Assembly: GCF_022026395.1 (NCBI RefSeq)
Contig: NZ_CP041767.1
Span: 5,104,501-5,168,500 of the forward strand
Length of the DNA: 64,000 bases
Direction: 5' to 3'
Source of the DNA: Brevibacillus brevis
GTDB taxonomy: Bacteria > Bacillota > Bacilli > Brevibacillales > Brevibacillaceae
Shown here: piece after piece, positions 1 through 8,406 of the stretch
Position numbering within the stretch: position 1 is the stretch's first letter
How the letters are laid out: the number at the start of each line of letters is the position of its first letter
The notes under the pieces: model-generated
What the model saw: the letters and a program-made list of their open reading frames with translations, nothing else
Database searches by the model: none
Told to the model about the DNA's origin: nothing
Made by a program: the position numbers and the translations under genes

Positions 1-368
1 GCCATCTCAATTAGCTCTGCTTTTCGCTCCTTGCGTTCTGCTGCCCCTAGTCGATAAACCCCAGCATAAAAATCGAGATTCTCTTCCACTGTCAAATCTT
101 CATACAGACTGAACTTTTGCGACATATACCCGATCCGTTGCTTGATTTCCTCGCTCTGTGTCATGACATCGAAGCCAAGTACCGTCCCCTTTCCCGTCGT
201 CGGGGTCAGCAAACCGCAAAGCATTCGGATTGTGGTCGATTTCCCTGAGCCATTCGGACCCAAAAAACCGTAAATCGAACCTCGCGGAACTGTGAGTGTC
301 AAGCTGTTCACGGCTACTCGATCTCCAAAACGCTTCGTCAACTGCTCGCATTGGATAGCGGCGTTCAT
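1..368 (-). CDS. ABC transporter ATP-binding protein (3' part outside window)
   Basis: Only the first ~122 codons are present; the gene runs off the left edge. The Walker A motif GPNGSGKST lies at about residues 37-45 and a Q-loop (YMSQKFSLY) at about 81-89, so this is an ABC ATPase of the drug or polysaccharide-exporter type. Its ATG overlaps the stop of the HlyD-like gene by four bases (ATGA), so the two are translationally coupled. HlyD adaptor, ATPase and ABC-2 permease is a standard multidrug-efflux arrangement (YbhG/YbhF/YbhSR type); the permease would lie beyond the edge. The substrate cannot be told from the sequence. Confidence 0.9.
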   Translation of the reverse strand, partial: MNAAIQCEQLTKRFGDRVAVNSLTLTVPRGSIYGFLGPNGSGKSTTIRMLCGLLTPTTGKGTVLGFDVMTQSEEIKQRIGYMSQKFSLYEDLTVEENLDFYAGVYRLGAAERKERKAELIEM

Positions 369-1555
369 TGACCTCCCTCCCCGTCTGCCAACAGGACATC
401 GGCAGGCATACCTGGTTTGATTTTGTCGAGTCCATCTGTGATGTGTATCGTAACAGCGAACACAAGCTTGGTGCGTTCATCTGGCGTCTGTACATTCTTC
501 GGCGTGAATTCTGCTTTTTCCGAGATGCGGCTGATCGTTCCTGTAAACGTCTCTTCCGAATAGGCATCCACCTTGATGCCAACCTCTTGCCCTTTTTTCA
601 CCCGATTCAATTGTGCTTCCGGAATGTACACGACGAGCTCAAGCTGATCTGGCTTCATCATCGTAAACAAAGTGGCACCTGTTTTGGCTACTTCCCCCTG
701 TTCGATAGAGGAGCGCAAGAGAGTCCCGTCGTCTGTAGCTGTAATCTTGGACTTTTCCAGCTGTAATAAGGCTTGATCCAGTTTCGCTTTTGCCTGCTGC
801 TGAGTGGCAAGCAATGCCCGAATCGCGTAATCGGTACTTCCTTCCTTTACCTGATCAAGATCCGCCTGCGCTCCGGCTTGCGCGGCTTGTGCTGTACCGA
901 TTTGGGCCGCAGCAGCAGCGATGTCTTCTTGTGCAGAACGGTACTGTGCCTGTGTCTGAGCTACTTGTGCTGCCCATTGATCTGCCTGCGTTTTTGCCTG
1001 GTTCACTGCTTCTTTTTGTGTTTCGAGGTCTTTGGCAGAGATCGCTCCTTTTTCGAAAAGCGCTGTTGCTTCCTCGAGTCTTTTTTGTTGATACAAAAGG
1101 GTCTGTTTCGCTCCCTGCCATTGCGATTCTGCCTGCGTCATCTGTTCAGCAGCACGTGCTTTTCCTGCTTCCGCCTGATTTTTTCTCGCTTGTGCCAGTT
1201 GGATATTCGCATTTGCTTGCTGGACATTGGCTATGCTTCTTTGGATCGTCGTGTCGCGTGATCCAGCCCTCGCCTCTTCTAGTTTGGCTGTCGCTTGATC
1301 CAATGCTGCCTGTGCTTCTGCCACAGTCATTTGGTAGCTTCGTTTATCGATTTGGGCCAGCACTTGTCCTTTTTTTACTGCATCTCCCTCTTCTGCCGTA
1401 ACGTTTGTCACCAATCCGCCTACTTCAGCTACGATCGGCAACTCAATGGCCTCGATTGTGCCGGACAGTGACGAATGATTTTCAGATGTCCAATTGCAGC
1501 CCGACAAAGCCAGTAAGAGTCCCCCGATACAAATGGAGCGAACAACTGGTTTCAT
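365..1555 (-). CDS. HlyD/YbhG-type efflux adaptor lipoprotein
   Basis: 396 residues. The N-terminus ends in a lipobox (LSGC, Cys about 20), so it is probably a lipid-anchored adaptor on the outer face of the membrane. A split biotinyl-lipoyl-like domain (AEVGGLVTNV at about 43-52 and its partner near KITATDDGTLL) brackets a long Ala/Gln-rich coiled coil, about residues 75-265. This is the membrane-fusion-protein pattern. It is the first gene of the unit and overlaps the ATPase gene by four bases. Two TetR-like palindromes upstream suggest repression by a TetR-family regulator encoded outside the window. Family assignment is firm; the substrate is unknown. Confidence 0.9.
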   Translation of the reverse strand: MKPVVRSICIGGLLLALSGCNWTSENHSSLSGTIEAIELPIVAEVGGLVTNVTAEEGDAVKKGQVLAQIDKRSYQMTVAEAQAALDQATAKLEEARAGSRDTTIQRSIANVQQANANIQLAQARKNQAEAGKARAAEQMTQAESQWQGAKQTLLYQQKRLEEATALFEKGAISAKDLETQKEAVNQAKTQADQWAAQVAQTQAQYRSAQEDIAAAAAQIGTAQAAQAGAQADLDQVKEGSTDYAIRALLATQQQAKAKLDQALLQLEKSKITATDDGTLLRSSIEQGEVAKTGATLFTMMKPDQLELVVYIPEAQLNRVKKGQEVGIKVDAYSEETFTGTISRISEKAEFTPKNVQTPDERTKLVFAVTIHITDGLDKIKPGMPADVLLADGEGGQ

Positions 1556-1580
1556 AACGCTTCCCCCTACCTACGTAATT

Positions 1581-1596
1581 AAGTGAGTAATCACTT
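1581..1596. promoter_or_regulatory. TetR-like operator, proximal copy
   Basis: AAGTGAGTAATCACTT is an imperfect palindrome 26 bases upstream of the HlyD-like start. A second copy in reverse orientation lies 79 bp away. AGTGA...TCACT palindromes of this size are typical of TetR/AcrR-family binding sites; the regulator itself is not in the window. Confidence 0.55.
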
Positions 1597-1659
1597 TCTT
1601 TTTATGAGTAAAAAAAGCAAGCCTCAGAATCAGGCTCGAGATGAGCTTTTTAGATTAGC

Positions 1660-1675
1660 GAGTGATTACTCACTT
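1660..1675. promoter_or_regulatory. TetR-like operator, distal copy
   Basis: GAGTGATTACTCACTT is the reverse complement of the proximal box apart from one end base. Between the two boxes lies an AAAAAGC...GCTTTTT stem that also contains AGCCT...AGGCT, which could loop out or attenuate transcription. The role is inferred from symmetry, duplication and position only. Confidence 0.5.
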
Positions 1676-1875
1676 TTAATCGTGAGTATATGCTCCTCTT
1701 TTACGAAATGCAATTCCTTTTTCTAAAATGCGCAATTGAAAAGAAATCCTGTCTGATTATTCATGCTATGATGAAGACAAGCTAGACCACGTCCGTTGGC
1801 ATCGGGTATCAGATACCGTCGGGATGGAAAGGATTAAAATCGTCGGATTATAAACTACCATGTAGGGAGTGGATC

Positions 1876-2262
1876 ATGTCCATGATGATTAGCAAAGTTG
1901 GTCAAATCATGTTGTATGTCAATAACCAGGATCAAGCAGTGAGCTTTTGGACCGAAAAGCTAGGGTTTCGCGTGGTTTCAGAAGAGAAGAACGGTGAAAT
2001 GAGATGGATTGAAATTGCACCAGCTCAAGGCGCTGAAACAAGCATCGTTCTGCACAATAAGGAATTCGTTGCGAAAATGTCGCCCGGAATGAATCTTGGC
2101 ACGCCTTCGCTCCTGTTCTTTTCGGAAAATATCGAGGAATTGCGAAACGACCTCATGAATAAAAATGTAAAGGTTGGAGACATTGTCACGATGCCTTCGG
2201 GCCGTGTTTTTAACTTCGCAGACGATGAAGAAAATTACTTTGCTATTCTGGAGAAAAAGTAA
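1876..2262 (+). CDS. VOC (glyoxalase/bleomycin-resistance fold) protein
   Basis: 128 residues, one VOC module. It opens with the typical strand 'KVGQIMLYVNNQDQAVSFWTEKLGF', given here only in part: VGQIMLYVNNQDQAVSFW at about 7-24. The final strand ENYFAILEK (about 119-127) carries the usual late acidic position. Members bind a metal and act as lyases, dioxygenases or drug-binding resistance proteins. An ATG is preceded by GTAGGGAGTGG at 1862-1872. It stands alone between the divergent efflux genes and the convergent topB gene and ends in a shared terminator. The substrate is not predictable. Confidence 0.85.
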   Translation: MSMMISKVGQIMLYVNNQDQAVSFWTEKLGFRVVSEEKNGEMRWIEIAPAQGAETSIVLHNKEFVAKMSPGMNLGTPSLLFFSENIEELRNDLMNKNVKVGDIVTMPSGRVFNFADDEENYFAILEKK

Positions 2263-2270
2263 ATAGAAGG

Positions 2271-2305
2271 AGGCGGCTGACAGGAATGGTCGGCCGCCTT
2301 TTGTT
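2271..2305. terminator. Bidirectional terminator between VOC gene and topB
   Basis: AGGCGGC...GCCGCCT stem followed by TTTTG on the + strand, in the gap between two convergent genes. It probably ends both transcripts. Confidence 0.75.
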
Positions 2306-2315
2306 TCATGCCTAT

Positions 2316-4514
2316 TTAGTCGAACTTTAATTTGGACAGTGCGTCTTTCAACGCTGAGTTGATTCCTTCGTCCTGCTCCTTGTCTTGCCCCTTCAAATAC
2401 TTGGCTACTTCTTTCTTCGAAACCTTGCTGCCCTTTTCCTTATCGCGACGTTCCTGGAAGGTCTTCAGTTTTTCCTTGTGCCCACAAGCACAGATAAAGG
2501 TTTGCCCTTCCCCTTCTCCGCGCAGCTCCAATCTTTTATGGCATTTTGGACATCTGGCATTGGTTTGCTTGGCAATGCTTTTGCGATAACCGCATTCCCG
2601 ATCCTGGCACACCTGCATTTTGCCGCGCTTTCCGTTTACCTCCAGCAAAAACTTGTTGCACTCCGGGCATCTGCTTCTGGTCACGTTGTCGTGCCGGAAA
2701 GTCTGATCGCTGTTCTTGATCTGTTGGACGACTTCTTTGGCGTACGTTTTCATCTCTTCGATAAACGCTCGCTTGTTCAAGCTTCCCTTGGCGATGGCAC
2801 CGAGCTTTTGCTCCCATTGGGCCGTCAAGGTCGGCGACTGCATTTCATCTGGGACGAGCTCTAGCAATTGCTTCGCTTTTGCGGTGACAAAAATATGCTT
2901 GCCGCGCTTCTCTAGCAAAAAGCTGTTGAACAGCTTTTCGATCACATCCGCGCGGGTGGCTACCGTACCTAGTCCGCCTGTTTCCCCAATCGTTTTGATC
3001 AAATCCTTGCTCTCGTTTGCCATGTATTTCGCCGGGTTTTCCATCGCGGACAGCAGACTCGCTTCTGTGAAAGGCTCTGGCGGCTTCGTCTCGCCCTTGG
3101 TCTGGGATATCGACTGGATTTGCAAGCGATCTCCTTTGGCAAGAGAAGGCAAGATTTGTTCCTTTACGCCGTCCTTCGCATCGTCTTCTTCTACATCGTG
3201 GTCGTACGCCTCTCTCCAGCCTTGGGAGAGCACGGTCTTTCCTTTTGCCAGGAAGGTTTCATTCCCGATTTTCGCCTGGATGGTTGTTTGCTCATATTCG
3301 AAGGCAGGCAGTAGAACAGCCAGGAAGCGCTTCACGATGAGGTCAAAAATTTTGCGTTCCTTATCACTCAAATCACCGAGAAAAACAGCTTGCTCCGTCG
3401 GGATGATCGCATGGTGATCCGATACTTTACTGTCATCCACGAACGATTTGTTCGCTTTGATTGGCGAACGCAGAATTCTGGCGGCGAGGGGCGCATATGG
3501 CTTCATTTGGACAGCCTTGATTCGATCCGGCAGTGTCTCTACGATATCGGCAGAGAGATAACGAGAGTCGGTTCGTGGGTACGTCACTGCCTTGTGATGC
3601 TCATACAGCCCTTGCATGATGGACAGTGTCTGTTTTGGTGAATAGCCAAACATCCGGTTGGCATCCCGTTGCAGCTCCGTCAAATCGTACAGCTGTGGAG
3701 CATACGTCTTTTTGTGTGCACGAGTAACCTCGATGACTTCTGCGTTTTTCTCCTGTTTGAGAACGGCTATTAGCTGATCCGCTTTTTCCTTGGAAAATGT
3801 TTTGAAATCCTTCGTTTGCTGATCTTGCCATTGGAGCTGAATCGGACCTTGGGCCACCGCAGACAGTCCGTAAAATGGCTTGGGTGTAAAACGGCGAATC
3901 TCCTCTTCTCGCGTTGCCACAATCGCAAGTGTTGGCGTCTGGACGCGACCGCATGAGAGCTGGGCGTTATGCTTGCACGTCAAGGCGCGTGTGGCATTGA
4001 TTCCAACGAGCCAGTCGGCTTCTGCACGAGCAGCTGCGGAGGCAAACAAGTTTTCATAGTTTTTGCCGTCCTTCAAATTACGGAAGCCTTCCCGGATTGC
4101 CTTATCTGTCACGGAGGAAATCCACAGACGCTTGATTGGCTTATTCACGTGAACCAGCTCGAGAATCCACCGGGCAACGAGCTCTCCTTCACGTCCTGCA
4201 TCCGTCGCAATGACGATCTGCCCGACATCGTTGCGTCTCATTTGTTGTTTGACGACCTGGAATTGCCTGTTGCTTTCCTTGATCACGACCAAGCGTAATG
4301 GGGACGGCATAATCGGCAAATCCTCGATTCGCCACGAGCTGAATTGCTGACCGTACGCTTCAGGGTCTGCGAGAGTGACCAAATGCCCGAGCGCCCACGT
4401 CACGATATATTTATCTCCTTCAAAAAAGCCGTTTCCTTTTTTGTGACACTGCAATACTTTGGCAATGTCGCGTCCAACCGAAGGCTTTTCTGCCAGTACA
4501 ACTGTTTTACTCAT
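2316..4514 (-). CDS. topB: DNA topoisomerase III (type IA)
   Basis: 733 residues from the ATG at 4514. That start fits the ribosome site GAAAGGATG; the frame stays open 10 codons further up without a better site. The Toprim domain opens with SKTVVLAEKPSVGRDIAKVL and includes DAGREGELVARW. The catalytic tyrosine lies in TYPRTDSRYLS. The C-terminus carries two zinc-ribbon-like Cys clusters (CPEC...CQDREC and CPKC...CAC). The enzyme relaxes negative supercoils and resolves recombination and replication intermediates. It is monocistronic here. Its leader (4512-4580) is repeated near 7297-7375, see the repeat entries. Confidence 0.96.
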   Translation of the reverse strand: MSKTVVLAEKPSVGRDIAKVLQCHKKGNGFFEGDKYIVTWALGHLVTLADPEAYGQQFSSWRIEDLPIMPSPLRLVVIKESNRQFQVVKQQMRRNDVGQIVIATDAGREGELVARWILELVHVNKPIKRLWISSVTDKAIREGFRNLKDGKNYENLFASAAARAEADWLVGINATRALTCKHNAQLSCGRVQTPTLAIVATREEEIRRFTPKPFYGLSAVAQGPIQLQWQDQQTKDFKTFSKEKADQLIAVLKQEKNAEVIEVTRAHKKTYAPQLYDLTELQRDANRMFGYSPKQTLSIMQGLYEHHKAVTYPRTDSRYLSADIVETLPDRIKAVQMKPYAPLAARILRSPIKANKSFVDDSKVSDHHAIIPTEQAVFLGDLSDKERKIFDLIVKRFLAVLLPAFEYEQTTIQAKIGNETFLAKGKTVLSQGWREAYDHDVEEDDAKDGVKEQILPSLAKGDRLQIQSISQTKGETKPPEPFTEASLLSAMENPAKYMANESKDLIKTIGETGGLGTVATRADVIEKLFNSFLLEKRGKHIFVTAKAKQLLELVPDEMQSPTLTAQWEQKLGAIAKGSLNKRAFIEEMKTYAKEVVQQIKNSDQTFRHDNVTRSRCPECNKFLLEVNGKRGKMQVCQDRECGYRKSIAKQTNARCPKCHKRLELRGEGEGQTFICACGHKEKLKTFQERRDKEKGSKVSKKEVAKYLKGQDKEQDEGINSALKDALSKLKFD

Positions 4515-4580
4515 GTACGACATCCTTTCAAACCAATTCAACAATCTGTATCCATTGTAAACAAAAAAGCAGGAAGAAGG
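4512..4580 (-). repeat. topB leader, left copy of a flanking repeat
   Basis: The topB ribosome site and upstream leader. It shares GACATCCTTTCAAACC (4519-4534) and ATTGTAAACAAA (4554-4565), with nearly the same spacing, with the copy at 7297-7375. The two copies bracket the MerR/SRPBCC/MFS genes. Confidence 0.6.
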
Positions 4581-4683
4581 GGCTTCGAAATGTTTCGAGA
4601 AAATAAAGTTTTAAATTCTTAGGGTTATGAAACGCTAACGGGCAAGCTCACTTTCGGTATTGGGAAAAACTTCAAAAGCCTCC

Positions 4684-4714
4684 TTGACCATTACGTAACG
4701 TAACGGTTTATAGT
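4684..4714 (+). promoter_or_regulatory. MerR-type promoter with 19-bp spacer and dyad operator
   Basis: -35 TTGACC (4684-4689) and -10 TATAGT (4709-4714) are separated by 19 bp, and the spacer carries the near-palindrome TTACGTAACGTAA. An over-long spacer with a central dyad is the signature of promoters that MerR-family proteins activate by untwisting. It lies just upstream of the merR-like gene, so the operon is probably autoregulated. Confidence 0.75.
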
Positions 4715-4757
4715 GAAGTTACCGGTGAAACGCTAGCGATCAAGAAAGGGGCTGATC

Positions 4758-5267
4758 ATGAAACAACATTGGAAAGTCGGAGAACTTGCGAAAATGGCGG
4801 GAATTACGATACGAACTTTACGTTTTTACGATCAGATAGGCTTGTTTTCTCCATCCGGCTATTCGCCATCCGGATACAGACTCTACACCGAAAAGGACAT
4901 TTCACGCCTACAGCAAATTTTGTCCTTAAAGGAGTTGGGACTATCTCTGGAGCAGATTAAAGCCGTTATGGCCGGAGACCAGCTCAGCCTGTCAGACATT
5001 GTTACCATTCAAATAGACAGCCTGAAAGAAAGTATACGCATGCAGCAGAAACTCTTGGATGAGCTTGAGAATGTTTCGAGTCGGATGCAAAGGAACGAAC
5101 CGTTTACTGTTGAGCATTTCATGAACATCATACGAACGATGAGAATGAAGCATGAGAAATTTTTCGCCGAGAGAAAATCGAGTATGGATCGCCATCTCGA
5201 CCGACTTGGTGCATATTTAGATGAGCATCCGGAAGAACCCGGACCAGGAGGTTTCGACTATGAGTGA
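4758..5267 (+). CDS. MerR-family transcriptional regulator
   Basis: 169 residues. The N-terminal winged helix-turn-helix reads WKVGELAKMAGITIRTLRFYD, beginning at about residue 5 (motif shown in part), followed by the wing GYRLYTEKDISRLQQIL. A helical dimerisation segment (about 80-125) and a short C-terminal tail follow, so it resembles TipAL/BmrR N-terminal regulators without a large ligand domain. It leads a tight three-gene operon: its stop overlaps the SRPBCC gene by eight bases. It probably senses the drug or chemical exported by the MFS protein. The ligand is unknown; the metal-binding Cys pattern of classical MerR is not evident. Confidence 0.92.
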   Translation: MKQHWKVGELAKMAGITIRTLRFYDQIGLFSPSGYSPSGYRLYTEKDISRLQQILSLKELGLSLEQIKAVMAGDQLSLSDIVTIQIDSLKESIRMQQKLLDELENVSSRMQRNEPFTVEHFMNIIRTMRMKHEKFFAERKSSMDRHLDRLGAYLDEHPEEPGPGGFDYE

Positions 5268-5700
5268 CAGATCTGCCAAACATTCCACATTTGTCATCGA
5301 AAAGAACTATAAGCATTCCCCAGCTCGTGTATTCGCTGCATGGGCGGGTCAAGCAGCCAAAGCTAGTTGGTTTCCTAAAGCCGATGAGTTCGACTTCCGC
5401 GTTGGCGGCCGCGAATTCAATCGCGGTGGTCCACCAGAGGGACCCGTTTACACATTCGATGCCTGCTATCAGGAAATCGTTCAGAATAGACGCATTGTAT
5501 ACTCATACACGCTGGACATGGAAGACAAGCGGATGTCTGTCTCTGTAACGACGGTGGAATTCGATTCCGTGGACGGCGGCACACGCTTGATCTATACCGA
5601 GCAGGGCGTTTTTCTGGACGGTCTCGATACGCCTGAACAGCGTGAGCACGGAACAAACGTGATGTTGAACCGGCTCGGAGAGGTTCTGGACGCCCAATGA
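5260..5700 (+). CDS. SRPBCC/AHSA1-domain protein
   Basis: 146 residues from the ATG at 5260, which has AGGAGG seven bases upstream; upstream in-frame codons lack a site. It begins with the START-like strand FVIEKNYKHSPARVFAAW, includes GGREFNRGGPP, and ends in a long amphipathic helix (HGTNVMLNRLGEVL). AHSA1-type SRPBCC proteins have a deep hydrophobic pocket and often sit beside MerR or ArsR regulators. Its ATG overlaps the merR stop, and its stop overlaps the MFS start. It may bind or sequester the same hydrophobic compound that the exporter removes; this is inference. Confidence 0.88.
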   Translation: MSDRSAKHSTFVIEKNYKHSPARVFAAWAGQAAKASWFPKADEFDFRVGGREFNRGGPPEGPVYTFDACYQEIVQNRRIVYSYTLDMEDKRMSVSVTTVEFDSVDGGTRLIYTEQGVFLDGLDTPEQREHGTNVMLNRLGEVLDAQ

Positions 5701-7244
5701 AAGATGCTGCGCTTGAATCGAATACCGGGGCCGGTTTGAACGAATGGATTGGACTTGCCGTGCTTTCATTGCCTGCACTGCTCGTTTCGATAGACTTGTC
5801 CGTAATGATTCTCGCACTTCCTCACATAAGCGTTTCTATCGGCGCTGACAGTACAGAGCAGCTCTGGATCATGGACATATACGGCTTCATGCTCTCGGGA
5901 TTTCTGATCACGATGGGCTCGCTCGGAGATCGGTTCGGCCGCCGTAAGCTGCTGATGTTCGGCGCAGCGGCATTCGGTTCGGCTTCGCTGTTGGCCGCTT
6001 ACTCCAGCACCTCTGGAATGCTGATTGCAGCACGGGCGCTGCTCGGCATAGCCGGGGCGACGGTAGCGCCTTCTTCCCTGGCATTGATCAGCAATATGTT
6101 CCGTGATCATAAGCAGCGTTCCCTCGCTATAGGCATATGGTTCATGTGCTCCATGGGAGGCATGGCGCTTGGCCCAGTAGTCGGCGGGATGATGCTGGAG
6201 CATTTTTCATGGGGTTCGATCTTTCTACTCGGCGTTCCCGTCATGGCGCTGCTGTTGCTGACTGCGTCCCATCTTCTGCCCGAATATCGGGATCCCGCAC
6301 CTGGTCATTTGGATTTGACTAGCGTCGTGTTGTCGATGTGCACCATTCTACCGGCCATATACGGCCTAAAGGAAATGGCTAAGGAAGGTCTACAGACTCT
6401 GCCGCTCATTGCCATTGCGGCTGGATTTGTTTTTGGGGCGTTATTCGTAAGACGGCAGCAACGGTTGGACAGTCCGCTAATAGACTTGCGCCTATTTGCA
6501 AACCGCGCTTTCAGCACAGCACTGGGCGGCTTGTTCGGTATCACTTTGACAGGCGCTTCCATGCTCTTTATCGCACAGCATCTTCAGTTCGTGGAAGGAC
6601 TATCACCTCTTGCGGCAGCGATGTGCATGCTCCCGGGAGTGGTTGCGTCGATGGCAGGCATGTTGTTGTCGCCGATCATCGCTCGGCGGGCCCGACCGTC
6701 GCACCTTATCGGGGCTGGCCTTGCCGTCTCGGCGACTGGTTGTATCCTACTCTCCCAGGTAGAGGCGGGGGCCGGACTCTCTACCCTGATCGTCGGTTAT
6801 ATCTTTTTTAATGTGGGAGTGGCCCCGTTTGCGAGCTTGTCCAGCGACCTAATTATCGGGTCGGCACCGCCAGCAAAAGCGGGGTCGGCGGCGTCTTTGC
6901 TGCAGACGAGTGGTGAATTCGCATTTGCACTGGGTATCGCTGTATTAGGGAGCATCGGAACATACGTGTACCGCACTCAAATTGCCAGCTTCATACCAAG
7001 AGATGTTACGACGTTAACATCCGCAGCCTCCCGCGAAAGTCTTGCTGGGGCTGTCTCGGCGGCCAAAGCTTTACCCGAACCTATTGCTTCAACACTTCTT
7101 CATGGCGCCCAGATAGCCTTTACTGACGGCATGCATGCTGTTGTGGGCGTGAGCGGCGGGCTCATGATCGCTATCGCCATACTCACCGTGATCAAGCTTC
7201 GGCATATCCCCCCCATCGGGCAGAAAACGCCAGGTGAGATGTAA
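5697..7244 (+). CDS. MFS drug exporter, DHA2 (14-TM, QacA/EmrB-like) family
   Basis: 515 residues with about 14 hydrophobic segments. Motif A is GSLGDRFGRRKLLMFG (about 75-90), and the first segment carries SIDLSVMILALPHIS, in the position of the DHA2 family's D1 motif. It fits proton-driven export of cationic or lipophilic drugs (SmvA/QacA-like). Its ATG overlaps the SRPBCC stop (ATGA), so regulator, pocket protein and pump are one coupled unit. A 12-bp perfect hairpin follows the stop. The substrate cannot be assigned. Confidence 0.92.
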   Translation: MKDAALESNTGAGLNEWIGLAVLSLPALLVSIDLSVMILALPHISVSIGADSTEQLWIMDIYGFMLSGFLITMGSLGDRFGRRKLLMFGAAAFGSASLLAAYSSTSGMLIAARALLGIAGATVAPSSLALISNMFRDHKQRSLAIGIWFMCSMGGMALGPVVGGMMLEHFSWGSIFLLGVPVMALLLLTASHLLPEYRDPAPGHLDLTSVVLSMCTILPAIYGLKEMAKEGLQTLPLIAIAAGFVFGALFVRRQQRLDSPLIDLRLFANRAFSTALGGLFGITLTGASMLFIAQHLQFVEGLSPLAAAMCMLPGVVASMAGMLLSPIIARRARPSHLIGAGLAVSATGCILLSQVEAGAGLSTLIVGYIFFNVGVAPFASLSSDLIIGSAPPAKAGSAASLLQTSGEFAFALGIAVLGSIGTYVYRTQIASFIPRDVTTLTSAASRESLAGAVSAAKALPEPIASTLLHGAQIAFTDGMHAVVGVSGGLMIAIAILTVIKLRHIPPIGQKTPGEM

Positions 7245-7252
7245 TGATCCGT

Positions 7253-7289
7253 GGCAGTCTGGGACTCTATTTTCCCGTCCCAGACTGCC
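7253..7289 (+). terminator. Hairpin at the end of the MFS operon
   Basis: GGCAGTCTGGGA and TCCCAGACTGCC form a perfect 12-bp stem. The T-tract after it is poor, so it may act as an mRNA-stabilising 3' end as well as a terminator. Confidence 0.65.
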
Positions 7290-7296
7290 GCTGTCT

Positions 7297-7375
7297 CATG
7301 TATGCGAGACATCCTTTCAAACCTAGTCAAACATCCCTGTAACGATTGTAAACAAAGAAGTCGTAGGAGGGATTC
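7297..7375 (-). repeat. Diverged second copy of the topB leader
   Basis: GACATCCTTTCAAACC (7308-7323) and ATTGTAAACAAA (7345-7356) match the real topB leader at nearly the same spacing. The copy keeps the ribosome site and ATGAG, then loses similarity and runs into the MFS hairpin. No gene follows it. It marks the right border of the MerR/SRPBCC/MFS cassette. Confidence 0.6.
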
Positions 7376-7384
7376 AGGAATGAA

Positions 7385-7422
7385 TGAAAAAAGGGCCGTC
7401 TCTGGAATAGAGACAACCCTTC
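7385..7422 (-). terminator. Terminator of the Ig-like protein gene
   Basis: On the minus strand, AAGGG..GTCTCT and AGAGAC..CCCTT form a stem followed by a run of six U, about 80 bases past the stop. Confidence 0.75.
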
Positions 7423-7503
7423 TATCTTTAACATTTCACCCTATACACTTGTTGCCCTTTCCAGTAACAGTCGCAACAGAGGTGTCAGAAGAAGATGCTT
7501 TTT

Positions 7504-8406
7504 CTACTCAACCTCTGTTGAAAGGTCACCAAATTCTAGATCATCCCATCCACCAGATGGGGTGCCTGTTGAAAACACGGAAAAATATTTATAGCTTTCA
7601 TTCCCTGATGTATCCTTTACTGCTCCTTGGGCTACATCTATGTAGTACTCTACATTATTTTTTAAAGGCGCTTTCGGTTGGATCGTTACAGTGTCATTAC
7701 TGACAGTAAAAGTTGCAGGAACCTTCGCACCATTGTCATTCATTAATAGGAATTTCTTTGTTCCACTTATCACTTTGCGATCATACTTAATTGTAATAAC
7801 CGCATCTACATCCACTTTTGTTTCCTCTCCATACGGCTTTACATCGATTACTATAGGCGCTTCGTTGTTGCTGGTCACAAACTGTAATAAATACTTATCG
7901 ATCGATTTAGTAGAATCAATGGTGCTTACAATTGCTCCTTTGTCAATCTCGATCGCATATTTCGTATTGGATTCCAAAGTCTTGTCAGGACGAATATAGA
8001 GTGTGTTATTTCTAATCTCCAATTTTCCGCTGACTGGTGATTTTCCTTCAACCTTATAGAGCGATACTACTGTTGACGGATCATTGTCAAAAGTAATTGG
8101 CACCGGGAATGTTAGCGCAGGTCGAATGTTTGTAGGAACATCTGTCTGCGCAATAATAGGATTAGAAACTGATACGAACACATCCCCAGGCTTTGGATAA
8201 CTGATTAGGTCGTCGGAAATATACGTGCTATCAAGTTGGTATTCACTTTTGAATTTCGCGTCAATTTCCTCTAGCTGCTCATCATCATGGAACTGATTCG
8301 GTACACCAAGCTCTTCTTTCTCCGATTTTGCTGATACGTTGTTGCTGTTTAGGGTTAGACTGAACATGAGTGTTACTGCGAGTAAGGCTTGAAATAAACT
8401 CTTCAT
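7504..8406 (-). CDS. Secreted protein with two Ig-like (Big_5-type) domains
   Basis: 300 residues with an N-terminal signal peptide (MKSLFQALLAVTLMFSLTL, predicted cut after NNVSA, about residue 26). Two beta-rich repeats follow, about 95-185 and 186-280. Each pairs a strand like VVSLYKVEGK or KKFLLMNDNGAKV with LYIRPDKTLESNTKYAIEI or VTIQPKAPLKNNVEYYIDV. This is the bacterial Ig-like fold found in cell-surface and S-layer-associated proteins. No SLH domain, sortase motif or catalytic module is seen. It is monocistronic. It probably works outside the cell, in adhesion or wall binding; the exact role is unknown. Confidence 0.8.
   Translation of the reverse strand: MKSLFQALLAVTLMFSLTLNSNNVSAKSEKEELGVPNQFHDDEQLEEIDAKFKSEYQLDSTYISDDLISYPKPGDVFVSVSNPIIAQTDVPTNIRPALTFPVPITFDNDPSTVVSLYKVEGKSPVSGKLEIRNNTLYIRPDKTLESNTKYAIEIDKGAIVSTIDSTKSIDKYLLQFVTSNNEAPIVIDVKPYGEETKVDVDAVITIKYDRKVISGTKKFLLMNDNGAKVPATFTVSNDTVTIQPKAPLKNNVEYYIDVAQGAVKDTSGNESYKYFSVFSTGTPSGGWDDLEFGDLSTEVE

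Noticed and set aside
1760..1870. Structured leader RNA (riboswitch-like) before the VOC gene
   Set aside because: A few short pairings such as GGTATC/GATACC are visible, but no known aptamer core or terminator stem follows.
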